The notes below the pieces were generated by a model, which ran no database searches, was not told the origin of the DNA, and saw only the letters and a list, made by a program, of their open reading frames with translations. This document shows positions 15,901 to 29,278 of a stretch of DNA of 64,000 nucleotides, piece by piece. The translations under genes were made by a program, and so were the position numbers. The DNA is from Nematostella vectensis (lineage: Eukaryota > Cnidaria > Anthozoa > Actiniaria > Edwardsiidae): the NCBI RefSeq assembly GCF_932526225.1, contig NC_064036.1:12331181-12395180 (forward strand), read 5' to 3'. The stretch's first letter is position 1, and each line of letters opens with the position of its first letter.

Positions 15901-18900
15901 GCTCTATGTGATACGTGTATTTATACATCGGAGTCGTCACGTGGCTCTATGTGATACGTGTATTTATACCTCAGGGTCGTCACGTGGCTCTATGTGATAC
16001 GTGTATTTATACCTCAGGGTCGTCTTGTGGCTCTATGTGATACGTGTATTTATACATCAGGGTCGTCCTGTGGCTCTATGTGATACGTGTATTTATACCT
16101 CAGGGTCGTCATGTGGCTCTATGTGATACGTGTATTATACCTCAGGGTCGTCATGTGGCTCTATATGATACGTGTATTTATACCTCAGAGTCGTCATGTG
16201 GCTCTATGTGATACGTGTATTTATACCTCAGGGTCGTCATGTGGCTCTATGTGATACGTGTATTTATACCTCAGGGTCGTCATTTGGCTCTATGTGATAC
16301 GTGTATTTATACCTCAGGGTCGTCATGTGGCTCTATATGATACGTGTATTTATACCTCAGAGTCGTCATGTGGCTCTATGTGATACGTGTATTTATACAT
16401 CAGAGTCGTCACGTGGCTCTATGTGATACGTGTATTTATACATCAGAGTCGTCACGTGGCTCTATGTGATACGTGTATTATACCTCAGGGTCGTCATGTG
16501 GCTCTATGTGATACGTGTATTTATACCTCAGGGTCGTCATGTGGCTCTATGTGATACGTGTATTTATACATCAGAGTCGTCATGTGGCTCTATGTGATAC
16601 GTGTATTTATACCTCAGAGTCGTCATGTGGCTCTATGTGATACGTGTATTTATACCTCAGAGTCGTCATGTGGCTCTGTGATACGTGTATTTATACCTCA
16701 GGGTCGTCACGTGGCTCTATATGATACGTGTATTTATACCTCAGAGTCGTCATGTGGCTCTATGTGATACGTGTATTATACCTCAGGGTCGTCATGTGGC
16801 TCTATGTGATACATGTATTTATACCTCAGGGTCGTCACGTGGCTCTATATGATACGTGTATTTATACATCAGAGTCGTCACGTGGCTCTATGTGATACGT
16901 GTATTTATACATCAGAGTCGTCATGTGGCTCTATGTGATACGTGTATTTATACCTCAGAGTCGTCATGTGGCTCTATGTGATACGTGTATTTATACCTCA
17001 GAGTCGTCATGTGGCTCTATGTGATACGTGTATTATACCTCAGGGTCGTCATGTGGCTCTATGTGATACGTGTATTTATACATCAGAGTCGTCATGTGGC
17101 TCTATGTGATACGTGTATTTGTACATCAGGGTCGTCATGTGGCTCTATGTGATACGTGTATTTATACATCAGAGTAGTCACGTGGCTCTATGTGATACGT
17201 GTATTTATACCTCAAGGTCGTCACGTGGCTCTATGTGATACGTGTATTTATACATCAGAGTCGTCACGTGGCTCTATGTGATACGTGTATTTATACATCA
17301 GAGTCGTCATGTGGCTCTATGTGATACGTCTATATATACATCAGAGTCGTCACGTGGCTCTATGTGATACGTGTATTATACATCAGGGTCGTCCTGTGGC
17401 TCTATGTGATACGTGTATTTATACCTCAGGGTCGTCACGTGGCTCTATGTGATACGTGTATTTATACCTCAGGGTCGTCACGTGGCTCTATGTGATACGT
17501 GTATTTGTCATGTGGCTCTATGTGATACGTGTATTTATACATCAGGGTCGTCCTGTGGCTCTATGTGATACGTGTATTTATACCTCAGAGTCGTCACGTG
17601 GCTCTATGTGATACGTGTATTTATACATCAGAGTCGTCACGTGGCTCTATGTGATACGTGTATTTATACATCAGAGTCGTCACGTGGCTCTATGTGATAC
17701 GTGTATTTATACCTCAGGGTCGTCATGTGGCTCTATGTGATACGTGTATTTATACCTCAGGGTCGTCATGCGGCTCTATATGATACGTGTATTTATACCT
17801 CAGAGTCGTCATGTGGCTCTATGTGATACGTGTATTTATACCTCAGGGTCGTCATGTGGCTCTATGTGATACGTGTATTTATACCTCAGGGTCGTCATGT
17901 GGCTCTATATGATACGTGTATTTATACCTCAGAGTCGTCATGTGGCTCTATGTGATACGTGTATTTATACCTCAGGGTCGTCATGTGGCTCTATGTGATA
18001 CGTGTATTTATACCTCAGGGTCGTCACGTGGCTCTATGTGATAAGTGTATTTATACCTCAGGGTCGTCACGTGGCTCTATGTGATACGTGTATTTATACC
18101 TCAGAGTCGTCATGTGGCTCTATGTGATACGTGTATTCATACCTCAGGGTCGTCATGTGGCTCTATGTGATACGTGTATTATACCTCAGGGTCGTCATGT
18201 GGCTCTATGTGATACGTGTATTTATACCTCAGGGTCGTCATGTGGCTCTATGTGATACGTGTATTTATACCTCAGGGTCGTCATGTGGCTCTATGTGATA
18301 CGTGTATTTATACCTCAGGGTCGTCATGTGGCTCTATGTGATACGTGTTTTTATACCTCAAGGTCGTCCTGTGGCTCTATGTGATACGTGTATTTATACA
18401 TCAGGGTCGTCACGTGGCTCTATGTGATACGTGTATTTATACATCAGAGTCGTCATGTGGCTCTATGTGATACGTGTATTATACATCAGGGTCGTCCTGT
18501 GGCTCTATGTGATACGTGTATTTATACCTCATGGTCGTCATGTGGCTCTATGTGATACGTGTATTTATACATCAAGGTCGTCACGTGGCTCTATGTGTTA
18601 CGTGTATTATACCTCAGGGTCGTCATGTGGCTCTATGTGATACGTGTATTATACATCAGAGTCGTCACGTGGCTCTATGTGATACGTGTATTTATACATC
18701 AGAGTCGTCACGTGGCTCTATGTGATACGTGTATTTATACCTCAGGGTCGTCATGCGGCTCTATGTGATACGTGTATTATACCTCAGGGTCGTCATGTGG
18801 CTCTATATGATACGTGTATTTATACCTCAGAGTCGTCATGTGGCTCTATGTGATACGTGTATTTATACCTCAGGGTCGTCATGTGGCTCTATGTGATACG

Positions 18901-21900
18901 TGTATTTATACCTCAGGGTCGTCATTTGGCTCTATGTGATACGTGTATTTATACCTCAGGGTCGTCATGTGGCTCTATATGATACGTGTATTTATACCTC
19001 AGAGTCGTCATGTGGCTCTATGTGATACGTGTATTTATACATCAGGGTAGTCACGTGGCTCTATGTGATACGTGTATTTATACCTCAAGGTCGTCACGTG
19101 GCTCTATGTGATACGTGTATTTATACATCAGAGTCGTCACGTGGCTCTATGTGATACGTGTATTTATACATCAGAGTCGTCATGTGGCTCTATGTGATAC
19201 GTCTATATATACATCAGAGTCGTCATGTGGCTCTATGTGATACGTGTATTTATACCTCAGGGTCGTCATGTGGCTCTATGTGATACGTGTATTTATACCT
19301 CAGGGACGTCATGTGGCTCTATGTGATACGTGTATTTATACATCAGGGTCGTCATGTGGCTCTATGTGATACGTGTATTTATACATCAGAGTCGTCACGT
19401 GGCTCTATGTGATACGTGTATTTATACCTCAGGGTCGTCACGTGGCTCTATGTGATACGTGTATTTATACCTCAGGGTCGTCATGTGGCTCTATGTGATA
19501 CGTGTATTTATACCTCAGGGTCGTCTTGTGGCTCTATGTGATACGTGTATTATACATCAGGGTCGTCCTGTGGCTCTATGTGATACGTGTATTTATACCT
19601 CAGGGTCGTCACGTGGCTCTATGTGATACGTGTATTTATACCTCAGGGTCGTCACGTGGCTCTATGTGATACGTGTATTTGTCATGTCGCTCTATGTGAT
19701 ACGTGTATTTATACATCAGGGTCGTCACGTGGCTCTATGTGATACGTGTATTATACTTCAGGGTCGTCCTGTGGCTCTATGTGATACGTGTATTTATATC
19801 TCAGGGTCGTCACGTGGCTCTATGTGATACGTGTATTTATACCTCAGGGTCGTCACGTGGCTCTATGTGATACGTGTATTTATACATCAGAGTCGTCATG
19901 TGGCTCTATGTGATACGTGTATTTATACATCAGAGTCGTCATGTGGCTCTATGTGATACGTGTATTTATACCTCAGGGTCGTCATGTGGCTCTATGTGAT
20001 ACGTGTATTTATACCTCAGGGACGTCATGTGGCTCTATGTGATACGTGTATTTATACATCAGGGTCGTCATGTGGCTCTATGTGATACGTGTATTTATAC
20101 ATCAGGGTCGTCCTGTGGCTCTATGTGATACGTGTATTTATACCTCAGGGTCGTCACGTGGATCTATGTGATACGTGTATTTATACCTCAGGGTCGTCAC
20201 GTGGCTCTACGTGATACGTGTATTTGTCATGTGGCTCTATGTGATACGTGTATTTATACATCAGGGTCGTCCTGTGGCTCTATGTGATACGTGTATTTAT
20301 ACCTCAGAGTCGTCACGTGGCTCTATTTGATACGTGTATTTATACATCAGGGTCGTCACATGGCTCTATGTGATACGTGTATTATACCTCAGGGTCGTCA
20401 TGTGGCTCTATGTGATACGTGTATTATACCTCAGGGTCGTCATGTGGCTCTATGTGATACGTGTAATATACATCAGAGTCGTCACGTGGCTCTATGTGAT
20501 ACGTGTATTTATACATCAGAGTCGTCATGTGGCTCTATGTGATACGTGTATTTATACCTCAGAGTCGTCATGTGGCTCTATGTGATACGTGTATTATACC
20601 TCAGGGTCGTCCTGTGGCTCTATGTGATACGTGTTTTTATACCTCATGGTCGTCACGTGGCTCTATGTGATACGTGCATTTATACCTCAAGGTCGTCCTG
20701 TGGCTCTATGTGATACGTGTATTTATACATAAGGGTCGTCACGTGGCTCTATGTGATACGTGTATTTATACATCAGAGTCGTCATGTGGCTCTATGTGAT
20801 ACGTGTATTATACATCAGGGTCGTCCTGTGGCTCTATGTGATACGTGTATTTATACCTCATGGTCGTCATGTGGCTCTATGTGATACGTGTATTTATACA
20901 TCAAGGTCGTCACGTGGCTCTATGTGATACGTGTATTATACCTCAGGGTCGTCATGTGGCTCTATGTGATACGTGTATTATACATCAAAGTCGTCACGTG
21001 GCTCTATGTGATACGTGTATTTATACATCAGAGTCGTCATGTGGCTCTATGTGATACGTGTATTTATACCTCAGAGTCGTCATGTGGCTCTATGTGATAC
21101 GTGTATTTATACCTCAGAGTCGTCATGTGGCTCTATGTGATACGTGTATTATACCTCAGGGTCGTCATGTGGCTCTATGTGATACGTGTATTTATACATC
21201 AGAGTCGTCATGTGGCTCTATGTGATACGTGTATTTATACATCAGGGTCGTCATGTGGCTCTATGTGATACGTGTATTTATACATCAGAGTAGTCACGTG
21301 GCTCTATGTGATACGTGTATTTATACCTCAGGGTCGTCACGTGGCTCTATGTGATACGTGTATTTATACATCAGAGTCGTCACGTGGCTCTATGTGATGC
21401 GTGTATTTATACCTCAGAGTCGTCATGTGGCTCTATGTGATACGTGTATTTATACATCAGAGTCGTCATGTGGCTCTATGTGATACGTGTATTTATACCT
21501 CAGGGTCGTCATGTGGCTCTATGTGATACGTGTATTTATACCTCAGGGACGTCATGTGGCTCTATGTGATACGTGTATTTATACATCAGGGTCGTCATGT
21601 GGCTCTATGTGATACGTGTATTTATACATCGGAGTCGTCACGTGGCTCTATGTGATACGTGTATTTATACCTCAGGGTCGTCACGTGGCTCTATGTGATA
21701 CGTGTATTTATACCTCAGGGTCGTCTTGTGGCTCTATGTGATACGTGTATTATACATCAGGGTCGTCCTGTGGCTCTATGTGATACGTGTATTTATACCT
21801 CAGGGTCGTCACGTGGCTCTATGTGATACGTGTATTTATACCTCAGGGTCGTCACGTGGCTCTATGTGATACGTGTATTTGTCATGTGGCTCTATGTGAT

Positions 21901-22226
21901 ACGTGTATTTATACCTCAGGGTCGTCATGTGGCTCTATGTGATACGTGTATTTATACCTCAGGGACGTCATGTGGCTCTATGTGATACGTGTATTTATAC
22001 ATCAGGGTCGTCATGTGGCTCTATGTGATACGTGTATTTATACATCGGAGTCGTCACGTGGCTCTATGTGATACGTGTATTTATACCTCAGGGTCGTCAC
22101 GTGGCTCTATGTGATACGTGTATTTATACCTCAGGGTCGTCTTGTGGCTCTATGTGATACGTGTATTATACATCAGGGTCGTCCTGTGGCTCTATGTGAT
22201 ACGTGTATTTATACCTCAGGGTCGTC
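12926..22226. repeat. 6,117-bp tandem duplication, second copy partly replaced
   Basis: The block from about 12,926 to 16,110 recurs from about 19,043 to 22,226 at a constant offset of 6,117 bp, including the rare TACGTCTATATATAC unit (13,081 and 19,198), the GTGGATCTATG unit (14,041 and 20,158), ACATAAGGG (14,611 and 20,728) and ACATCGGAG (15,924 and 22,041). Between the copies lies 16,080-19,042, which matches 3,566-6,528 at an offset of 12,514. The junction at about 19,042 is where one ancestral register switches to the other. Confidence 0.85.
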
Positions 22227-25200
22227 ACGTGGCTCTATGTGATACGTGTATTTATACCTCAGGGTCGTCACGTGGCTCTATGTGATACGTGTATTTGTCA
22301 TGTGGCTCTATGTGATACGTGTATTTATACATCAGGGTCGTCACGTGGCTCTATGTGATACGTGTATTATACATCAGGGTCGTCCTGTGGCTCTATGTGA
22401 TACGTGTATTTATACCTCAGGTCGTCACGTGGCTCTATGTGATACGTGTATTTATACCTCAGGGTCGTCACGTGGCTCTATGTTATACGTGTATTTGTCA
22501 TGTGGCTCTATGTGATACGTGTATTTATACATCAGGGTCGTCACGTGGCTCTATGTGATACGTGTATTTATACCTCAGAGTCGTCACGTGAGCCTATGTG
22601 ATACGTGTATTTATATCTCAGAGTCGTCATGTGGCTCTATGTGATACGTGTATTTATACATCAGAGTCGTCACGTGGCTCTATGTGATACGTGTATTTAT
22701 ACCTCAGAGTCGTCATGTGGCTCTATGTGATACGTGTATTTATACATCAGGGTCGTCACGTGGCTCTATGTGATACGTGTATTTATACATCAGGGTCGTC
22801 ATGATGCTCTATGTGATACGTGTATTTATACCTCAGAGTCGTCACGTGGCTCTATGTGATACGTGTATTTATACCTCAGGGTCGTCATGTGGCTCTATGT
22901 GATACGTGTATTTATACATCAGAGTCGTCACGTGGCTCTATGTGATACGTGTATTTATACATCAGAGTCGTCATGTGGCTCTATGTGATACGTGTATTTA
23001 TACCTCAGAGTGGTCATGTGGCTCTATGTGATACGTGTATTTATACCTCAGGGTCGTCTTGTGGCTCTATGTGATACGTGTATTATACATCAGGGTCGTC
23101 CTGTGGCTCTATGTGATACGTGTATTTATACCTCAGGGTCGTCACGTGGCTCTATGTGATACGTGTATTTATACCTCAGGTCGTCACGTGGCTCTATGTG
23201 ATACGTGTATTTATACCTCAGGGTCGTCACGTGGCTCTATGTTATACGTGTATTTGTCATGTGGCTCTATGTGATACGTGTATTTATACATCAGGGTCGT
23301 CACGTGGCTCTATGTGATACGTGTATTTATACCTCAGAGTCGTCACGTGAGCCTATGTGATACGTGTATTTATATCTCAGAGTCGTCATGTGGCTCTATG
23401 TGATACGTGTATTTATACATCAGAGTCGTCACGTGGCTCTATGTGATACGTGTATTTATACCTCAGAGTCGTCATGTGGCTCTATGTGATACGTGTATTT
23501 ATACATCAGGGTCGTCACGTGGCTCTATGTGATACGTGTATTTATACCTCAGAGTCGTCACGTGGCTCTATGTGATACGTGTATTTATACCTCAGGGTCG
23601 TCATGTGGCTCTATGTGATACGTGTATTTATACATCAGAGTCGTCACGTGGCTCTATGTGATACGTGTATTTATACATCAGAGTCGTCATGTGGCCCTAT
23701 GTGATACGTGTATTTATACCTCAGAGTGGTCATGTGGCTCTATGTGATACGTGTATTTATACCTCAGGGTCGTCTTGTGGCTCTATGTGATACGTGTATT
23801 ATACATCAGGGTCGTCCTGTGGCTCTATGTGATACGTGTATTTATACCTCAGGGTCGTCACGTGGCTCTATGTGATACGTGTATTTATACCTCAGGGTCG
23901 TCACGTGGCTCTATGTGATACGTGTATTTGTCATGTGGCTCTATGTGATACGTGTATTTATACATCAGGGTCGTCACGTGGCTCTATGTGATACGTGTAT
24001 TATACATCAGGGTCGTCCTGTGGCTCTATGTGATACGTGTATTTATTCCTCAGGTCGTCACGTGGCTCTATGTGATACGTGTATTTATACCTCAGGGTCG
24101 TCACGTGGCTCTATGTTATACGTGTATTTGTCATGTGGCTCTATGTGATACGTGTATTTATACATCAGGGTCGTCACGTGGCTCTATGTGATACGTGTAT
24201 TTATACCTCAGAGTCGTCACGTGAGCCTATGTGATACGTGTATTTATATCTCAGAGTCGTCATGTGGCTCTATGTGATACGTGTATTTATACATCAGAGT
24301 CGTCACGTGGCTCTATGTGATACGTGTATTTATACCTCAGAGTCGTCATGTGGCTCTATGTGATACGTGTATTTATACATCAGGGTCGTCACGTGGCTCT
24401 ATGTGATACGTGTATTTATACATCAGGGTCGTCATGATGCTCTATGTGATACGTGTATTTATACCTCAGAGTCGTCACGTGGCTCTATGTGATACGTGTA
24501 TTTATACCTCAGGGTCGTCATGTGGCTCTATGTGATACGTGTATTTATACATCAGAGTCGTCACGTGGCTCTATGTGATACGTGTATTTATACATCAGAG
24601 TCGTCATGTGGCTCTATGTGATACGTGTATTTATACCTCAGAGTGGTCATGTGGCTCTATGTGATACGTGTATTTATACCTCAGAGTCGTCATGTGGCTC
24701 TATGTGATACGTGTATTATACCTCAGGGTCGTCATGTGGCTCTATGTGATACGTGTATTTATACATCAGGGTCGTCATGTGGCTCTATGTGATACGTGTA
24801 TTTATACCTCAGGGTCATCATGTGGCTCTATGTGATACGTGTATTTATACCTCAGGGTCGTCATGTGGCTCTATGTGATAAGTGTATTTATACCGCAGAG
24901 TCGTCACGTGGCTCTATGTGATACGTGTATTTGTCATGTGGCTCTATGTGATACGTGTATTTATACATCAGGGTCGTCACGTGGCTCTATGTGATACGTG
25001 TATTTATACCTCAGAGTCGTCATGTGGCTCTATGTGATACGTGTATTTATACCTCAGAGTCGTCATGTGGCTCTATGTGATACGTGTATTATACCTCAGG
25101 GTCGTCATGTGGCTCTATGTGATACGTGTATTTATACATCAGGGTCGTCATGTGGCTCTATGTGATACGTGTATTTATACCTCAGGGTCATCATGTGGCT

Positions 25201-25640
25201 CTATGTGATACGTGTATTTATACCGCAGAGTCGTCATGTGGCTCTATGTGATACGTGTATTTGTCATGTGGCTCTATGTGATACGTGTATTTATACATCA
25301 GGGTCGTCACGTGGCTCTATGTGATACGTGTATTTATACATCAGAGTCGTCACGTGAGCCTATGTGATACGTGTATTTATACCTCAGAGTCGTCATGTGG
25401 CTCTATGTGATACGTGTATTTATACATCAGAGTCGTCACGTGGCTCTATGTGATACGTGTATTTATACCTCAGGGTCGTCACGTGGCTCTATGTGATACG
25501 TGTATTTATACCTCAGAGTCGTCATGTGGCTCTATGTGATACGTGTATTATACCTCAGGGTCGTCATGTGGCTCTATGTGATACGTGTATTTATACCTCA
25601 AGGTCGTCATGTGGCTCTATGTTATACGTGTTCTCGCCAT

Positions 25641-28600
25641 CGTCAATAATTCCCCTAAACATTTTAGAAGGGCATCAGTATTTATAATCAGATGACTCAA
25701 TATGTAGCTAATGAAATTTATTCAAGCTGTCACGCTGGGTATCACCAAGTTAAGGTGTATTGGTTTGGGGAAGATGTAAAAATCTGCTTTAGACGGAGAG
25801 GTAATTTGTCTTCAGTAGAGTTGGGGGTGCATCACTACCAGATTATTATTCGTTTTTTTATTGATAGATTTTTCTTTGTTGTTTGTTCTCTGTAGGGGGA
25901 ATATCCAAACATATATAATAACTTACTTGAGTCCACTACAGGTGTGCAGTACCACTAGCGAGTCAGGCACGCCGCGAATAGAGCCCTGGTAATGGCAATG
26001 ATCCGGGGAGACCTGGAGACAACACGTGATGGTTGTTGATAAGCCTTTTATTTTATATTACGTCTTTGAAAAAAGTGTGGGAAATTTCTTCTCAACTAGA
26101 AAAAGAAACGAAAAGGAGCAATATCATAATTAGCTATCTTTTATCTAGCTGTCTTCGCTAAACTTACCTCCGATAAGAGTTCGGAGCCATCTTTTGCATA
26201 GTGACGAAGTGAAAAGGATGGATGGATAAGCTCTCTATAAAACAATGACCTCTAGAATTACTTACAAAAATATTTTTACTCAAAACGTTTTCTATTAGTA
26301 AGTCACTGCCCTTATTTCACAAACGTTAAATCACACATACTTGTTCCGTTTGGCATCGAGAATTATGTCTTTCTGAAATGCTTTGAGGGAGAAGCTTGCT
26401 TCATCTTCGTGTCCCTTCTATCAAAAGGAGGTTTTGAATACAGTAAGCTTTTCATTATAAGCTATTGTAGGAAAAGGGCTGCCGAGACAGGGTGGGGCAT
26501 CGGGGCACGTGCTCCCAATATTTCAAATATATATATGTAGTGGTAGCGTGACTGTGTCTCCAATTGTTTTCTTAATGCTTTGGCATCGTGCCCCCCCCTC
26601 CCCCCTTCCCAATATTTCGACTCTACCCACCTCAGTGGCGGTAGACAAGTCTCGTATACCGCGACGCGCGTGAAGCCTTTCGGGATAGATGACCTCGGAG
26701 GCCGACCTTGCCAAAACTAAAAGGCCAAAAAAAAGAGGAACGCATAAAAGATTGCTGTACAAATTCTAGATTAATGCATAAAATTACAGGATAATTTTCG
26801 TTTTTTAATTTTTTTTTTCCACATCAAATGCAAAACGATCGACTCAGAAACTTCTGCGGTAAATGGTACCTTAGTTTCCCACATAATGGTTTGCCATTTT
26901 CTTTACTGTTTGTAAATCAACGACAAACAATAAAATCTATATTTGGATAACTGGCATACAATAAATCTTTATGTTTTATTTTCGAGTTGGGAATAGGCGA
27001 ACTCATCAAGTAACTTCCAGGGTTCGGTAAACTTTTGCGCCAAACTTGCAGTCTGTGTGGTGATAATAAATATTAATAACAGTCACGTAATAGTTAATAA
27101 CGCTCGCCTAAATTTGATCACTCTCACCTTTAGAGTTGCCAACAACACACACAACCTCTATTAGCGCTAACAGGCCAATTATCCACCAAGCCATAGCGGT
27201 AGAAGCGCCTGTGAACAGCCAATTTCACTGCTGATAACATGATTTCTCACCATTACATAGATACGTAGATGGCATAGGAAAGTCGCGCTACTCGCTTACC
27301 AGTGTTGATTTAGTAAGATGGCAATTAAATTACCATTTATATTTCCGGAATTCCTATGTCGTTTGGGAGGGAAGGGGAGGGGAGGGGAGGGGGGCCTTTC
27401 ATAGAGATGGGCGTTGATTGAAAACTTGTAAGCTTAGGTGAGGCGTTCTTTAGATAGGGGGCGTTTATTAGGTCATTTACGGTAAACAAGAAAATCTCTT
27501 AATGATTCAAGAATTGGTTGGATCTACCAAATGCAAATGTAGACCACAGGGTGTGAAGGAAGACTGAATGAATGAACTTCTAGGGACTGGGGTCATGATA
27601 ATCAAGTTTAGCTTATAGTAGACTAACAAGAGATTCTAAGAAAAGCGAAAAAAAGCATTTAGCGTCTGAAGGAAGACAGAGTTTCTGTTCAAATATCCAG
27701 AAAACATCTAGGGACTAGGGTAACAATAACCAAGTTTAGCTTATAGACTAAAAAGAGATTCTAAGAAATGCGAAAAAAGCAATAAGCGTCTGAAATAAGG
27801 CAGAGTTTCCGTTCAATGCCGACTACCCTAACCGCGGTACTCACCTTACTCGGCAAGAAGCTTAGCCTCAATAGACCCGAAATGGGAAAGCTTTACCTTA
27901 ATAACGATCCCATGTGTGCTTTATTAACAAGAGAAAAGAATACCCCTTTTCAGAAATAATTTTGTTTGTTTTAGTAAGCTCCTATTTATTGGCTTCTCAC
28001 CAGCTGTGTCTTCATAGACCTGAAAGGATACATTCATCCTTGTCTTTCATTCAAATGTAAAAAGGCTTTTAAAAGTGTTATCACTGACCGGTGACTGTAC
28101 TGTCATTCTGGCAGCAAGTGTACAGTGATATCGGACAAGAGGGATTAAAGAATTGAACTAGAGACTTACAATAAATCCAAATGTAACAACAAAATTGCCC
28201 CTTCCCCGATGTCATTGATCCCCTCCCCCCCCTTTAACAACAAGTTACCTGGCAATAAAAACTAAGAATACAAATAGGAATATTTCCAACACCGAATAAA
28301 ACATTTAACTAGTGTAAATATCTAGAACTTGTTTATTTCGCTTTACTTCTACAATGACTAAAACAGCTAAATTTGTATTTATTTAAGCTCTTATGAACCG
28401 ACTAGTACATGTCTCGAAGGCCCTTCAGAAAATAATAAACACTAAACAATGCTAAAGACCTCGTTTGTTCTTTCATTATCCCGCAGTAACATCTGCATGT
28501 ATATACTCGCCGTCTTGCTTATACACTTAAGTAGCAAGGGATATCCTCCCAAAAAAAACTTAAAATTATGTTAAACTAAACATTTTAGAGACGTTTTTAG

Positions 28601-29106
28601 GCAGTATACAACCATGGCGTTCCTAAATTTGAGCCAGTTAATTTAAAAAAAAATGTAATCACATAAATATGAAACCAAATTTGCTTTGAGGTGAAATTCT
28701 CAAAGAAACGCCCCTGACAACCGTATTCAGTGTGATCTGTTTTTCTCCTAGAATCGTAATGAAATGCCCTTCTTTTTTGCTATTGAGGGCGATTTTTGAT
28801 CGCCAATTTTTAATTTAAATTTGCTTTTTTTGCCGAAAACAACAAAGTCCCCCCGAAGTGTCTCTGTATTCATCAAAAGAGCCTGTACTGATTATATTAA
28901 TAATGTTGAAACTTTTTTAAACCGCGGATTCTACCTGCGCCCAATTTGAACAACATCAGATTCCAACTAACTAGTGCTGACAAACGATCAACATTTGTCT
29001 CTAGATTGCAATAGCCTGCACCGCACGAAATAAATTATTTTTAAACATGTTTTTTAAACATTTAACTTAGAAACTATGAAACTATTAACTAGTTTATTTC
29101 GTAATA
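25641..29106. other. Gene-free stretch next to the satellite
   Basis: I see no conserved protein, exon chain or RNA gene here. The open frame at 25,692-25,895 starts within 60 bp of the satellite edge and resembles nothing I know. Minor structure: two loosely similar C-rich segments ending in CCCAATATTTC at about 26,486-26,526 and 26,580-26,620, a GGGGA-type purine run at 27,365-27,395, and a duplicated block listed separately. The region is A+T-rich with many poly-A/T runs. Confidence 0.6.
27580..27816. repeat. Direct duplication of about 115-128 bp
   Basis: CTAGGGACTGGGGTCATGAT begins the first copy at 27,580, and CTAGGGACTAGGGTAACAAT begins the second at 27,708. Both continue through a shared core (AAGTTTAGCTTATAG, AAGAGATTCTAAGAAA, AGCGTCTGAA) and end in GAGTTTCYGTTCAA near 27,693 and 27,816. 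Small indels separate the copies. This is an old tandem duplication of no known function. Confidence 0.85.
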
Positions 29107-29249
29107 TAGCAGGCCTCGAATTATTGGGGGGGGGGGGGGCACGATACATAGACATCAAGAAAACAATGAGGACACAGCCACGCCCCTACTGGCCCTGCTA
29201 AATGTTTCTGTATTGTCCCCCCCCCCCCCCAATGTTTCGAGGCCTGCTA
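29107..29249. mobile_element. Short MITE-like element with G/C-run interior
   Basis: Ends are inverted: TAGCAGGCCTCGAA at 29,107-29,120 and its complement TTCGAGGCCTGCTA at 29,236-29,249. Just inside each end is ATTGGGGG..., a run of 14 G at 29,126-29,139, mirrored by 14 C at 29,217-29,230. The length of 143 bp is typical of a non-autonomous DNA transposon relic. No clear target-site duplication was found, so the superfamily is open (hAT-like by the TAG ends). Confidence 0.7.
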
Positions 29250-29278
29250 CGGTGGTGTGGAAATATGGTTTGCCTCAA

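Larger units (their letters stand above)
1..25640. repeat. 43-bp satellite array with higher-order structure
   Basis: The first 25.6 kb is a continuous head-to-tail array, about 600 units, that begins before the window. Read on the + strand the typical unit is TATTTATACCTCAGGGTCGT followed by CATGTGGCTCTATGTGATAC and GTG (43 bp). Length variants are a 42-bp unit (TATTATAC instead of TATTTATAC) and a 30-bp unit that lacks 13 bp and reads TATTTGTCATGTGG. Unit variants differ at a few fixed sites: ACC/ACA, AGGG/AGAG/AAGG/ATGG, and GTCACG/GTCATG/GTCCTG/GTCTTG. Few other changes are seen, so the array looks recently homogenised. Long runs of identically ordered variants recur kilobases apart, showing block duplication. 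The last units, at about 25,600-25,640, degrade into unique DNA. No protein-coding role is supported; short open frames are a by-product of a 43-bp period. Confidence 0.97.

Noticed and set aside
1-25640. CRISPR-like or telomeric array
   Set aside because: Units are contiguous with no unique spacers, and the unit is not a telomere repeat; the surrounding genes are animal.
40-25687. Many 60-89-codon open frames (MYLYLRVVTWLYVIRVF-type) in the satellite
   Set aside because: They are identical translations of the 43-bp unit; 43 is not a multiple of three, so frames change each unit and stop after a few. No start context, domain or variation pattern supports protein.
25692-25895. 67-codon open frame beside the satellite
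   Set aside because: No recognisable domain, no splice partners and A+T-rich composition like the flanks.
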